From Owenia fusiformis (lineage: Eukaryota; Annelida; Polychaeta; Sabellida; Oweniidae): a stretch of DNA of 64,000 nt. The stretch's first letter is position 1; each line of letters opens with the position of its first letter. The stretch is taken from NCBI GenBank assembly GCA_903813345.2, contig CAIIXF020000011.1, forward strand, positions 14,057,754-14,121,753. Direction: 5' to 3'. The position numbers were made by a program, and so were the translations under genes. The notes under the pieces are model-generated. The model made no database searches. It was not told the origin of the DNA and worked only from the letters and a program-made list of their open reading frames with translations. Positions 34,130 through 45,488 of the stretch are shown here, in pieces.

Positions 34130-35548
34130 GGTGCAATATTTTGGCCCGTTCTATCTGAAAACGAGAAATTGCATCAGCAAGATCGTTTTTTGAAGTTGAA
34201 ATATATTCTGTTTTTAATAATATATTTTCTTTAAGACATGTTAATATTAGTTGCCTAAGTAAAGACATTAGTAGTATATGGCCATATACTACTGACATTG
34301 TTTGTTAGATGTCATGTTATTAATCGCCTGACAAATAACTTGATTATCGCATCGAATTAGCAGTTTATCATTATGCTAATAATAGGCATTAATTCTTTGG
34401 TTGAAATATCAAGTTGTTTTGTATTATCTGACCATGGCATAAAAAAACATTTTGACCGAAATACTCCCCCGCAGCCTATGTTTCCACTTGCATCGGTGAA
34501 TAGTTGTAAGGTATTGGAATCTACAAATTGTTTGTTCATAAAGAATGAGACACCGTTGTAATCTTTCAAAAATACATGCCACATCTCGAGATCTTTTCGG
34601 GCTTCCTTAGTTATATGGATTTGTTTAAATTTGTTTCTTTTGTTTCTACTGCTGTAGATTGATAGACCTAGCAAATCATACAATCTTCGAAGAGCGACGC
34701 GTCCGGGGCGTACCACCCTCGTTGCAAAAGCGAATTTGCCTAGCATTGACTCCAATTCATGTTGTAAAATGTGTAATTTGCATTTCCTATATTTATCGAC
34801 GGCTAGTTGAAGCGGTTGCAATTAATCCAAAGGTAAGCGAGCCTCCCACGCATTCGTGTCTAATTCAATGCCAAATACGGTCAATATTGGTGACGGGCCG
34901 CAAAGTCTTGCATGTCTTAATTGGCATTTGTATTTTTCGCAATTCTTAAAAATTTTGCAAGGTCTTCGGCGCATTTTGAGGAGTTCGGTGGACCTATTAT
35001 GACAAAATCGTCCAGCAAGTGTGCAATATGTTGAATATTGAATTTTGATCGAGCAATAAATTCCACTGCTGTACTGAAAGATTCAAAAATGCTACAGGAT
35101 GATGAACACCCCATTGGAAGTGTTTTAAATATCAAAGTAGAATGGCCCTTCCCACATTATGCCTAAAAGATGATGATCATTTTTGTGTATGGGAATAATT
35201 TTAAAGCTGTTTTCAACATCTGTTTTGGCAATCAATGACCCTCTGCCATTAAGTTGAATCAGTTCAATTGTCAATTGTTTGATAAGTAACTGACGCATCA
35301 TTTGACGATATTCCATCATTAACCGACCTTCCGTCTGGGAAACTCAAATCATGAATGATTCTATATTTACCTGGCTCTTTCTTTGGAATTCTTCCCAATG
35401 GGCTTATCTTGAATTTGTTTTCAAAACACAATGGCGGTTCTTTGAAAGGCCCGATCATTCTCCCGAAATTGATTTCGTTTTCCGAACGTGCGTCATTTGC
35501 TGAGAAATGATTTCGCTCAATCTGATTTGAAAAAATGTTAGTCTTCAT
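34098..35548 (-). pseudogene. Reverse transcriptase / RNase H, frameshifted
   Basis: RT segments: ISPLGRIPKKEPGKYRIIHD (35548-35264), SLIAKTDVENSFKIIPI (35319-35125) and HIAHLLDDF, the catalytic LDD motif (35135-34917). RNase H segment 34821-34357 contains LQLFTDASG and STKELMPI. A last fragment (34298-34098) contains KNDLADAISRFQ, typical of the end of this polyprotein. Successive pieces are in different frames, so it is a pseudogene. Confidence 0.75.
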
Positions 35549-35669
35549 TACATCGAATTCTAAAGCCCTGAGTAAAACCGTCTATCAATTGTTTGGCCTT
35601 ATCAGGATAGTAACCCTCTAAAAGAATTGAAAGTATTTTAACATTTATTGGACTTTTGATGCTATCATC

Positions 35670-37440
35670 TTGCCAAAAAAATGCTATCATCTAAGGCATG
35701 GTCTGAACATGATATTGAATTCCAATCGGCAGTTTCGAGAATATTGGCATTTGGTACTAGGTTTGTGCTCTTTGTCGCACTTTTTGCAAGGGTGTATGTA
35801 TGAGCAGGAATTTCATCTGGGGCATTTTCACCCTATGCAGACAGAGCCTGTGGAAAATATTGGGTGCGGGGCAAATGAGCGGAGGGTGCGGAGCTAACGG
35901 TCATTTTTGAATTTAAATTTGGGATATTTCTGAAACTAAGCCGTTTTGGGACTTCAAATATACCAAGATATGTGTATTTGACACCAAATATCAATACAAT
36001 TGAGAAAATAGTAGCGCAATTCATTCTATAGTGACGCAGTGTGCCTTAAACCTTTCATATGTCCCAGACCTATATATTTTGAAATTATCCTTTTAATACT
36101 GAGTCCCCAGCATTCATAAAAAATGGTGTACAAGGTACACTATCTATACAAATTATTTTTGCATCTTGGAAGCCAGGCAGTATCTGTGTGATTTTATAAA
36201 AATTCGGAAATGTTTTTCAGATATGAGCCCCCTCTAAATATTGGGTGCGGAGGAGCTCCATAAACGTACCTCCGCACCCAATATTTAGAGGGGGTTCATA
36301 TCTGAAGAACATTTCCGAATTTTTATAAAATCACACAGATACTGCCTGGCTTCCAAGATGCAAAAATAATTTGCATGGGTAGTGTATCTTTAACACCATT
36401 TTTTATGAATGCTGGGGACGCAGTATTAAAAGGATAGTCTCAAAATATATAGGTCTGGGAAATGTTTAAGGCATACTGCGTCGCTATAAAATGAATTGCA
36501 CTACTATTTTCACAATTTTATTGATATTTGGTGTCAAATACACATAGCTTGGTATATTTGAGGTCCAAAAACGGCTTAGTTTCAGAAATATCCCAAATTT
36601 AAATTCAAAAATGACCGTTAGCTCCGCACCCTCCGCTCATTTGCGCCGCACCCAATATTTCCCACAGGCTCTGTCTGCATAGGGTGATTTTCCCTGGTTT
36701 GCAAAAGTGCAGCAGTGCCCTTCAGGCACTCGTTTGATTGTTTTGCCATTGTTGTTACGAAAACCAGACTTCACTGAATACGGCTCGTTTCGTTTAGACT
36801 GTCGTTGACGCGATTTTGCGCTGTCAATTAAATCACGGTTTCTGGTGCCCCATGACAAGTTTGCCGAATTTTTATGCAAGCGGAAATTTTCGTCGTAAAG
36901 TTTAACTACTTGAAACCAATATTCGACAGAAATTTCACGTATATCTTCAATATACTTCATTGAAGATCAGAATGTACTTTACAATAGACTGCAATAAAAA
37001 CGTGGAAGGCAGTACTCCATTCGTCGTACGCTTTAATCTCATGCCGTGGTTTTCACGGGTTGGTAGTTAGTACCGACGACGCACGTTGTTTTATTGTGAC
37101 CGTCAATTCACTTTCGCCTGGAATTTTGTCGAGCAAATAAGCTAGATTAATGTACTCGTTTGAAATTATCTTAACCACGATTGTTTTATCGACCTCACTC
37201 TCAAGGGGTATCCCAGTGGATAGAGGAATGAATTGATTAGAATTTAACAAATCATTTGCTGCCGAGGGTTCCTCACCTTGTTTAAGCAGCTAAGATATTG
37301 CCCATGCAATATCTGATTTTGAGCCACTTGCTCCTGGTGCAAATGACACTTCATCGTCGCCGTCGCGGGGGCATTCACCTCCCGTAGGTCTTGAAACTTT
37401 GGTGCCAGTCTTTCCAGCTATAGAAAATTTGATGTTCACT
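35670..37440 (-). pseudogene. Gag-like ORF of the tyrosine-recombinase element, split by a foldback
   Basis: Minus-strand pieces at about 37250-37053 (STGIPLESEVDKTIV, NEYINLAYLLDKIP), 36960-36692 (basic RQRQSKRN stretch then HCCTFANQGK) and 35823-35670 (CKKCDKEHKPSTKC, a possible zinc-binding motif). The C-terminal two pieces are separated by the 858-bp palindrome at 35829-36686. Assignment rests on position and on weak resemblance to DIRS-group gag proteins. Confidence 0.55.
35829..36686. mobile_element. 858-bp near-perfect palindromic (foldback) element
   Basis: The two halves are inverted copies for about 420 bp each, with a loop of only about 15 bases (around AGCTCCATAAACGTA). Ends are CACCCTATGCAGACAGAG and its inverse. 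ATTTT flanks both sides (35824-35828, 36687-36691), a 5-bp target-site duplication. AATATTGGGTGCGG occurs near both the outer and the inner ends of each arm. Non-coding. CAC ends and a 5-bp TSD recall Transib-type elements, but this is only suggestive. Confidence 0.85.
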
Positions 37441-37744
37441 GGTCGCTATATTCATTCGAATAGAACAGATGCAGTATTGCGTGCGACAAATAAAATCATG
37501 TTCATCCATCCGGATGATTGACGTGAGGGCGGGGCTTGCGGACCTGTATGTATATTTTAAAAGTTTCTATAAACGATGCTTAACAAATTAAACAAACACA
37601 TATGATGTATGCATCACTACCAGTGACCTGAATACCAATTTGTGACCATCATATTTGACTTTCGAAAATTAAGTTGGAAGTTACAGTGGTGGGAGATTGC
37701 CTAAAACGTCAAACACATCCAAATATCCAAACGACGTCAAATAT
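37441..37744. other. Spacer without feature
   Basis: Unique sequence between the tyrosine-recombinase element and the element at 37748. The outer end of the former may lie here. Confidence 0.4.
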
Positions 37745-37747
37745 TAA

Positions 37748-38657
37748 GACGTGTCGCAAAAAGCTCGCGCACGCATTGTTACACATTTTGTGGCGTAATC
37801 CAGAGGATCCTCGCTTTTAACATGATAGAATGTGACGTTTTTGAGAAAAATGTACACACATGAAAATCCTTTCGTCCTCCACATTTACCTCTATATCTCA
37901 AAACATTTTAGACGAATAACTCTGATATCATATATATATTGTTAATGGGCTAGGAGCATCATAAAGCACGAATCAATTGATATTTTAGGTGAAATAGATA
38001 TACGTGTTGCTGTGCTTGAAAATAGGCGAATGGCGTAAATTAGCCCTATTTTAATGAATTTTGAAAACCTTTCGTCCTCCACTTTTCCACATACAACAGA
38101 AAATACATACTTTTGTGAACAAAATCAACTATTTATTAATAAACTAAAGTTTAGGAGCAAAATAATCATGTATGATTTATTAAAAATTGATCTCGTATTT
38201 TTTGTTTAATGTACACCTGAAAAGTTGAAGGTACCAAAAAATGAGCAAAAAAGGTCGCTGTCAACAGATTCTATTTTTCAGACTCTATGACGTCACAATA
38301 TGGGACGCTTACTAAAATTCATCCTTTGAAATATAACTTCCATCTACCTTTATCAAGACGAAAAATAAGTATAATAGTCATATATTGTTTGAGTTATGAG
38401 CGTTTAAAGACGAAAAATAATTCAAAATGTAACGTGTCAACATGGGATATTTGCCAGATGTTTTGGTAAAAAACTCTTTTTTAAAAACGAACGCGCAAAA
38501 AATGTGAACGGAGTGTAGTTGATCTAAAATCTTCATCGAAACAGCTTTAAAATGATATATAACTTTAATTAGAATATTATCTTATAATCCGGGGAATCAA
38601 AGTTACATTCACGCGATACCCTTAAAAAACAAATGCGCCACCTTTTTGCGACACGTC
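37748..38657. mobile_element. 910-bp non-autonomous DNA transposon, PIF/Harbinger-like
   Basis: Ends GACGTGTCGCAAAAAG and its inverse CTTTTTGCGACACGTC. TAA flanks both sides (37745-37747, 38658-38660), a 3-bp duplication of the TWA type typical of Harbinger elements. Inside is a rough ~190-bp duplication (CCTTTCGTCCTCCAC at about 37867 and 38069). No coding capacity. Confidence 0.7.
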
Positions 38658-39099
38658 TAACAATACACTTTTCGTGCATCTCGAACAAGGAAAGGTTCTT
38701 TGGTCCAGCAATGTGCATTCATGTAAGTCAGGTTTTCAATGACTGCAGAAACATTCCAACTCGAACTCTGAGAGCTTTTAGAGAAGATATTATTCCCTAA
38801 AACATAAGTAAAAGGTTTGAGAAATCGACATTCTATGCCGCAATTGGAACTTGGAATAGTTTACCTGATCGGGATATAAGAAATTGTGAGCGAATTTCAA
38901 TTTTTAAACGTAGGATCAAGGCACACTTTGAAAATTTCAATGGTACCACTTTGATAACTTATTGTGATGTTAAAAGAAAGAAATGAAGTCTCATTTAACA
39001 GACTCAGTGTAGACCTTTATTTAAAATGTCAGCTTTTTGCACATACTTTTAACAATGTGCCTTCACCAGAATGTGCCTGTGGTCATCACTCTGAACACC

Positions 39100-39316
39100 A
39101 AGAGGAGGGAAAACCCCATGATTCAATTGATGACATACGATTTCCTCCTTCGCGCACCTCCTTTTGTGGAAAACGTACCCTCCATCTTGGTTTTCAAAGT
39201 TTTCAAATTGACCATCAACGATCGACTCGCTAAACCAATCAGCGACGATGTCATCTCAATACAGATTTACATTATAAGCGTATGTCATCTTTGAACCCTG
39301 GGGTTTCTCCCCCTTT
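39100..39316. mobile_element. 217-bp MITE with 10-bp TSD in the LINE relic
   Basis: TCTGAACACC is duplicated at 39090-39099 and 39317-39326. The ends AAGAGGAGGGAAAACCCC and AAAGGGGGAGAAACCCC (inverted right end) form an imperfect ~38-bp TIR that also shares GATGACATACG. Removing it and one duplicate rejoins the LINE zinc-binding motif. TSD length suggests a Mutator-like origin. Confidence 0.75.
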
Positions 39317-39581
39317 TCTGAACACCTAAACACTTTTTTCTACAGTGCCCTCTGACATAAACCCAAGGTGTCAACTCCGTAGAGATCTCCATATGGCCGA
39401 TTGCTTAAGTGCATTTTTAGATTGTAATTCTTCTGATAAATTAGACATGCTTTTATTTGGTCACCCTGATTTTGATGACAAAACTAACACTTTAATAATC
39501 AAAGCAAGTGTGTCATTTTTGCAATCCACCAAAGGTCTACTGGACCTGTAACCAATCTCTACACATTAAGCCCATTTGACC

Positions 39582-39623
39582 ATTGTATTGTATTGTATTG
39601 TATTGTATTGTATTGTATTGTAT
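39582..39623 (+). repeat. (ATTGT)n microsatellite
   Basis: About eight perfect copies of ATTGT. Likely the LINE tail. Confidence 0.9.
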
Positions 39624-39867
39624 TATCTTTATTTCCTCCTTATAAAAGAAGAGTACAGTGTGATCATTCTGGTGTTGAGTTGATTTTGATGAGTCATTTT
39701 TGTGAGAAAGATGCAGGTTTTCAGAAAGCCACGGTCGACAAATTATGTTTCTTGGCCAAAAGTCATTTTCAGTGGTAGTGTAGTAGTCACGAGCATCGAC
39801 ATTTATTCTGACTGATAGCATTTCACCATTATACGTGTCTCTGCGGCCAATACTACTTGTAACCTAG

Positions 39868-41050
39868 TCAAACTTTAGTATTGTTCGATTGTATGTAAAC
39901 TTGTATATGAAATAAATGATTATCAAAAAATTTGCATTCCGAAAGAAAAACTTCACAAATATCAACAATTTTCATTGAGTAGGAGATTACATTCGAAATA
40001 ACAAGTTTCAAAATATTTGCTTCAACCAGGAATTGTAAGCCAACTTGTCTAGGATCCCGTCGGGTATCATTCCAGATGTTTTCTCTCAAAGAGGTGAACT
40101 GAACATCGATCAATTTATTCATAATCGTATCCAAAGGGTCATCAAACTGTAAATTCAGATCATTGGTAATAATCCGTTTTAAATTGAAGAACCAGTTAGC
40201 CTTGTTCTGAGTCGTACCGATGCTGACGTTCAAGTTATATATCCTTAGCGTGATCCTATTTTCATCCAAGGCAATGCATCTGTCCCTGTATTTTACAGCC
40301 TAACGAATCTGATGCACAAATTGTCTTGTAGAGCCCATTTCTGCGGCCATTACACCCCTAAAATGGCTGCGACAGCCATATTAGGGGTGTATTTCTCTAG
40401 ACTAAGGAAGACACGGCACGCGCGATAGAACACCGCGTTTATTGATGCATGTTCTTTCAGTCCCCAGATCTCTAACCCGTATTCCAAAACAGGCCTACCT
40501 AGACTGTTATAAAGGTGGGTATAACATTCAGGGCAGTCCACCCATATCCTTAAACTTCGCTATCAGCAGACCCAGTGCTCTACTTCCAGCTGCGGCAACG
40601 GTCTTAGCCATCTCAGAGAAGTCCACAAACTGGTTCATCCAGATTCCAAGATATTTATACCGATCTACAACATCGACCTGTTGGCCCATGTAAATAAACT
40701 AGGTGTTAGATTTTGGAATGCGCCTAGGCCGATAATGTACGATATCAGTCTTCTTGATATTCACCGTACAGCACTGTAAGTCGCCACTTGGAAGCCAGTT
40801 CACCTAACGCGTTCAACATCCGTTGTAAACCTTCCTCGGACTTCGCTACAAGTGTTACGCCGTCGTTTGCGTATAGCAATATCGATATCTCATTATCTGC
40901 TCGATCGCCGTTGTCCATGTGAATGCCGTCACCTAATGCCTTAATCATGTCCGTTAAATCGTTACAGAATATGTTGAACATCAGGCAAGATGTAAGACAG
41001 CCCCTGTTTCAATCCAGAGTAAATAGAGAAAGAATCAGTGAAGTAACCGT
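39868..41050 (-). pseudogene. Decayed LINE reverse transcriptase (minus strand)
   Basis: From 41050 down: SGLKQG, then after a frameshift MFNIFCNDLTDMIK, then ISILLYANDGVTLV (40981-40745), where the catalytic YADD is YAND (AAC codon at 40865-40867). Next comes RPVLEYGLEIWG and YRACRVFLSLEKYTPN (40541-40350), then YRDRCIALDENRI and the thumb/C-terminal part (40269-39868). The order is that of non-LTR retrotransposon RT. Frameshifts and the lost Asp make it inactive. It lies tail-to-tail with the LINE relic at 38690-39625. Confidence 0.75.
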
Positions 41051-41613
41051 AAATATTAATGCAGCTCCTTACGTCCTTAAACAGGGCTTGTCCTTAAACA
41101 GGGCTTTCAGTGCCCCCATTCATTCACCCTTGCCCAATGGGCATATCTTCATTCACTTTTTTGACGATGGTGAATCCATTTAAAAACATGGATTTTCTTG
41201 ATTATTCGCCAAAACTACCCTTGAACTATAAGTATGTAGGATATTACAGTTTAAATTAACACGCCTTTGTTCGCTCCATATCATGAAAATAAATGTAGTA
41301 CCATCTCTCAATATTCAAAAACAGAAAATTCTGTATGTAAACAAGAAAAATACAATTATGGTTGGGACAGGGACACAGGAGAAATACAGAAATTTAGGCC
41401 ATATCTTTAAGATTGCTTCACCAATATGTAACAGAACATCAAAATTATCATTTACACGTTTGCTGATAGGTATATTGAAAATAATAAACCAGAGGCGTAC
41501 TTCATCAATTGTGGTGGTACCATTCTCAGTAAATATTGATGAACATACGAATTTGAATGTTGACTTACTTTCTGAACGTAACTGATATGTCTATGGGATA
41601 AATAGTTCTCAGC
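41051..41613. other. No gene recognised
   Basis: An open frame at 41283-41585 (+, 100 codons) has no domain I recognise and no supporting context. Confidence 0.3.
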
Positions 41614-42376
41614 TTCAAATGATCACTGAATATGTTTAAGATCTATAGTTATCAGCTCCAATGATAAGTCTATAGATGAGATCAATGTCTATAGTTGTCA
41701 GCTTCCTATGGTCACTAAATATATCTATGAGATCCATGTCGGCTCCTGTATGTGTCTATGAGATCCATAGGTGTCAGCTTCCAATGATCACTGAATATAT
41801 CTATGAGATCCTTATCACGATCAGCTCCTGTATGTGTCTATGAGATCCATAGTTGTCAGCTTCCAATGGTCACTAAATATATCTATGAGATCCATGTTAG
41901 CTCCTGTATGTGTCTATGGGATCCATAGGTGTCAGCTTCCAATGGTCACTAAATATATCTATGAGATCCATGTCGGCTCCTATATGTGTGTATGAGATCC
42001 ATAGGTGTCAGCTTCCAATGATCACTGAATATATCTATGAGATCCTTATCACGATCAGCTCCTGTATGTGTCTATGAGATCCATGTTAGCTCCTGTATGT
42101 GTCTATGAGATCCATAGGTGTCAGCTTCCAATGGTCACTAAATATATCTATGAGATCCATGTTAGCTCCTGTATGTGTCTATGAATTCGATACATAGTTG
42201 TCAGCTTCCAATAATCGCTGAATATTATTTGAGGTCCATAGTTGTCAGCTTCCAATGGTCACTAAATATATCTATGAGATCCATGTACAGCTTCTGTATG
42301 TGTCTATGAGATCCATAGGTGTCAGCTTTCAATGGTCACTAAATATATGAGATCAATGTCAGCTTCCAATGATTAC
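41614..42376. repeat. Complex minisatellite (TCTATGAGATCCAT family)
   Basis: Interspersed modules of about 45 and 90 bp: CTATGAGATCCATAGGTGTC, AGCTTCCAATGGTCACTAAA, TATATCTATGAGATCCATGT and AGCTCCTGTATGTGT. About a dozen copies in irregular order. Confidence 0.9.
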
Positions 42377-44490
42377 TTATTTGAGCATTGGTTAAGAGTG
42401 AAGTCTCCTCGGGGAAGGAAATACTACTTGTAATTTAACCGGGAATTTAACATTCATCTGTAGGTTTTGAAAGTTGATCCCTTTGAACATCAAATTGACC
42501 CTTTGAATACCCTAACTAGAGTTAGTATAATCCAAGATGGTGGACAAAAAACTCAATTGACTAGATGCGAGTAGAACTAATCTCGATTTACGTCACTAAA
42601 TATTCAAAATCCAGTAAAAGTGAAGTCATATTTAAAATCTACATGTAAAAGTACACCTAGAAATATGGTTTCGAAATTTTTTTATCAACTTCGAAAAAAA
42701 TTGTTTTTTGAAAATGTGACTTCTAGTTCGGGTTGATTCCGGGTTAAATATCCTTTCTTGTATTGTACAGATACCATTTACTGGACATATTTTAATTTGC
42801 ATAATTATTAGATACATAAGGGTAATATGAATATTAAACCTGCACTAAAACATATGTAATTTAAGTTAAGGGGAACTTTCTACCGTATACCCGCCATGCT
42901 ATCTGACCCGAACGAGCCACCTGGTGGTGAAACTGGTAACTAGTAGTTACTAACTACCTACTCGCACCTGCGTTATTGATAGCTATATCCCTTGGCGGGT
43001 TTCAGCTAAACCGAGTAAAAACATTAATATCACTTCATACAAACTAATAAAGTTCCGATTGTAAAGAAGTGCAACGAAATGCTCAAACCAAATCTCTGAA
43101 ATCGATGAAATTTAATTAGAAACGGATTTGCTTATAATGAATGATACAAACTCAAATGAATGATTGTCAGCCGGGAGTCCGAATAGGATACAAAACATTA
43201 GAAATGATTTGTCTACAAACTTTCAAGTTTTTTAGAGGCCTCATATCTTGAAACTTCTAAGAACCGGTGTAAAAGTAATAGTAGTCCCCCGGAATCTTCC
43301 TAGATTTACATGGATCCCAGTGATCGTGAATCCTATTGTTTATGATCTCAATAGGACTTTCATTCCTACCATTTTATATTTATAAGAATATGGACTATAA
43401 ACACCAATGGACTTCTATTCCTTCCACACCGGTGAAAGAATTCAATGTCCTGGACATTTATACCCGAGTATATTGTCCCGGACTTGTATTCCTGGGTCAG
43501 AGAGACCTTCATTTTTACATATGCTAATAAAGATACTCTTAAATAAGAATAAAAATTGTGGTTGTTTGTCTCATTCATCTTAGTTAGTTAGATAATTGTC
43601 GTAGGACACAGTACAGAACTCTATGAGTGGCCAGGAGTCCAGTGGTTCGATTCTTTGTAAGTGTACTTTTTTTGGAATAAATGAAAAAACATCATGTTTA
43701 GTTTCATGGACATTTTTGAAATCGGTAGACTTTCAACCAGGTTAAAACGACCGAAAACATAAACGTGGACAAATAATCCTTGAAATATACATTTTTGAAG
43801 TCCCGGAGACTTTTATTCTCAGGTTAGAATGTCCGAAAACAAACACGTGGACAAATTATTCTTGTAAATATCCGTTTTTGTGGTCCCGGACTTTTTCAAC
43901 CAGGCTACAACGTCCGGAATTACACAGGTGGACAATTTATCATTCTAAATATCCATTTCTTGTAATCCATATTGTTATTTTTCCAGGTGACATGTCCCTA
44001 CAAAACTTTTGATGATTTTTTGAAAAGTCGTCATTCCCATGCACGCAAATGCGAAATGTTGACTCCGGGGCATATCAGACTTTTCTACGATATTATATTT
44101 TCTTAAACCAGGAGACAGTTAAATCTTCACACCGGTGTCAACGTAAATATGGACCGTGCTTCATATGGTCCGTTAGACTATAAGTCCGGGGTAGACTATA
44201 AATACCAAATTATGGTCTCTTTAGCTGTCATCCCGGACCGTATTTTCTGGTTAAAAATGTCATTGGACATGTATTGAACTTTATCAAAATAATATTTCGT
44301 TGACACAAAAGACAGTTCATGTAATATACTGTACCATAAAATTGTATAATATATACGTCTCGTACTTTACAAAATAATGTTTAAAACCATTGCAAGTTCT
44401 TCGTAAAACCGAATTGGAGTTTCGAGTTTTTAAGGGTCAAGGATTAGGATAGGGGTCTTCATCCTGTTTCTGAACAAGTTCGATAATAGT
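42377..44490. other. Unique DNA with a degenerate ~85-bp repeat at 43736-43960
   Basis: No gene. Three diverged units near 43736-43960 share ACCAGG-TAAAACG, CGTGGACAAAT and AAATAT-CATTTTT. The sequence to 44300 keeps GGAC/GTCCGG-type fragments of the same repeat. Confidence 0.5.
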
Positions 44491-44505
44491 ATCATGGGCT
44501 TTCAA

Positions 44506-45473
44506 GTAAAGAGTAGTTTTTGGAAAAGGGGGTTAGAAATTTGGTTAACAAAATCTGAAAATAAAAATCTTTTAGATTGTGACATCATTTGGAACAATCT
44601 GGACATAACTTTTCAAAAAGAGTTCTTTATGACAAAAAAATGGATTAGGGGGGGGGGGGGATTAATTATGTGTCTGATTTTATAATAGAAGGTAAATGTT
44701 TAGCATATAATGAAATAATTAATAAATTAGGCAGAGGCCCAGATGTTTATATGCAATATATACAAGTAAGAGCAGCTTTGATAAAATATCCAAATAAAAT
44801 CAATAGGAATGAAAAAATAAGTTTTTTAGGGGAAAATATAGAGAAAATAAAAACATGTAATATAAGAAAGAAAATTGTTAGTAGAAGAGGAGTGACAAAT
44901 AAATCAGAAGCCCATTGGAAAAATCAATATGGTGAGATCCCATTTAAGTTAATGTATAGAGTACTATTTAAGACAAATGTAAATCATAAGGTAAAGGAAT
45001 CCATATATAAAGTGATAAATGGTGCAATAGAAATTGAAAACACAAAAATTATCTGATGGAATGTCAGAATGTGTAAAGTTTGCAAAAATCTTGAGGAATC
45101 ACAAGAACACCTTTTTTTAGAATGTAAATTCAAAAATGAATGGGACAATTTAGAAATTACTAATTTAATTGAAAGAGATCAAATGCTTTTTTACTTTAGA
45201 GAAGATAGCTCATTAGAAAACATGATGGAGATTAATAGTGAATTTTTTATTATTAAACGGAAAATATGGTTAAAAAGATGTTTAGAAATTTTTAATTAAG
45301 ACAATGTATTTAGATTTTAAACTAAAATAGTATTACGTACATGGTGGGTAACAGTGTTTTGTTTTTTTGGATTTCGCAGATATATTGATTTGTTGTATTG
45401 AATGTATTGAAATGTTATATTGAATTTAGTAAATGTATCGAATAAGTGTATTGAATAAATAAAAAAAAAAAAA
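44506..45473 (+). mobile_element. 5'-truncated LINE (L1/Tx1-like) with poly(A) tail and 15-bp TSD
   Basis: ATCATGGGCTTTCAA occurs at 44491-44505 and again at 45474-45488 directly after a poly(A) run. This is a 15-bp duplication typical of LINE retrotransposition. The body encodes the C-terminal end of an ORF2 protein: SSFWKRGLEIW..., AHWKNQYGEIPFKLMYR, and a zinc-binding CKVCKNLEESQEHLFLEC. A frameshift lies at a G-run at 44649-44660 and one in-frame TGA at 45054-45056. The 5' part was never inserted (968 bp total). It is dead on arrival, but the clean TSD and A-tail suggest it is fairly young. Confidence 0.9.
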
Positions 45474-45488
45474 ATCATGGGCTTTCAA

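Larger units (their letters stand above)
33180..37440 (-). mobile_element. Decayed tyrosine-recombinase retroelement (Ngaro/PAT/DIRS-like)
   Basis: In minus-strand order: a gag-like region (37440-35670), reverse transcriptase and RNase H (35548-34098), then a tyrosine recombinase (34129-33180). RT followed by a tyrosine recombinase instead of a DDE integrase defines the DIRS/Ngaro/PAT group. No methyltransferase domain fits between RNase H and the recombinase, so Ngaro- or PAT-like is favoured over DIRS1-like. Several frameshifts and stops, plus the 858-bp foldback in gag, make it inactive. Terminal repeats were not delimited. Confidence 0.75.
38690..39625 (+). pseudogene. 3' end of a decayed LINE (L2/CR1-like), with (ATTGT)n tail
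   Basis: Translated pieces in several frames match the C-terminus of LINE reverse-transcriptase proteins: TWNSLPDRDIRN and FKRRIKAHF (about 38850-38935), RLSVDLYLKCQLFAHTF and SPECACG (about 39001-39085), then HFFLQCPL (about 39330-39352). The CACG and HFFLQC halves are separated by the 217-bp MITE at 39100. The region ends in a pentanucleotide (ATTGT)n run, a common LINE 3' tail. No catalytic RT core remains. Confidence 0.7.

Noticed and set aside
41283-41585. 100-codon plus-strand frame
   Set aside because: No recognisable domain, no context, no splice partners. Length is within chance for AT-rich DNA.
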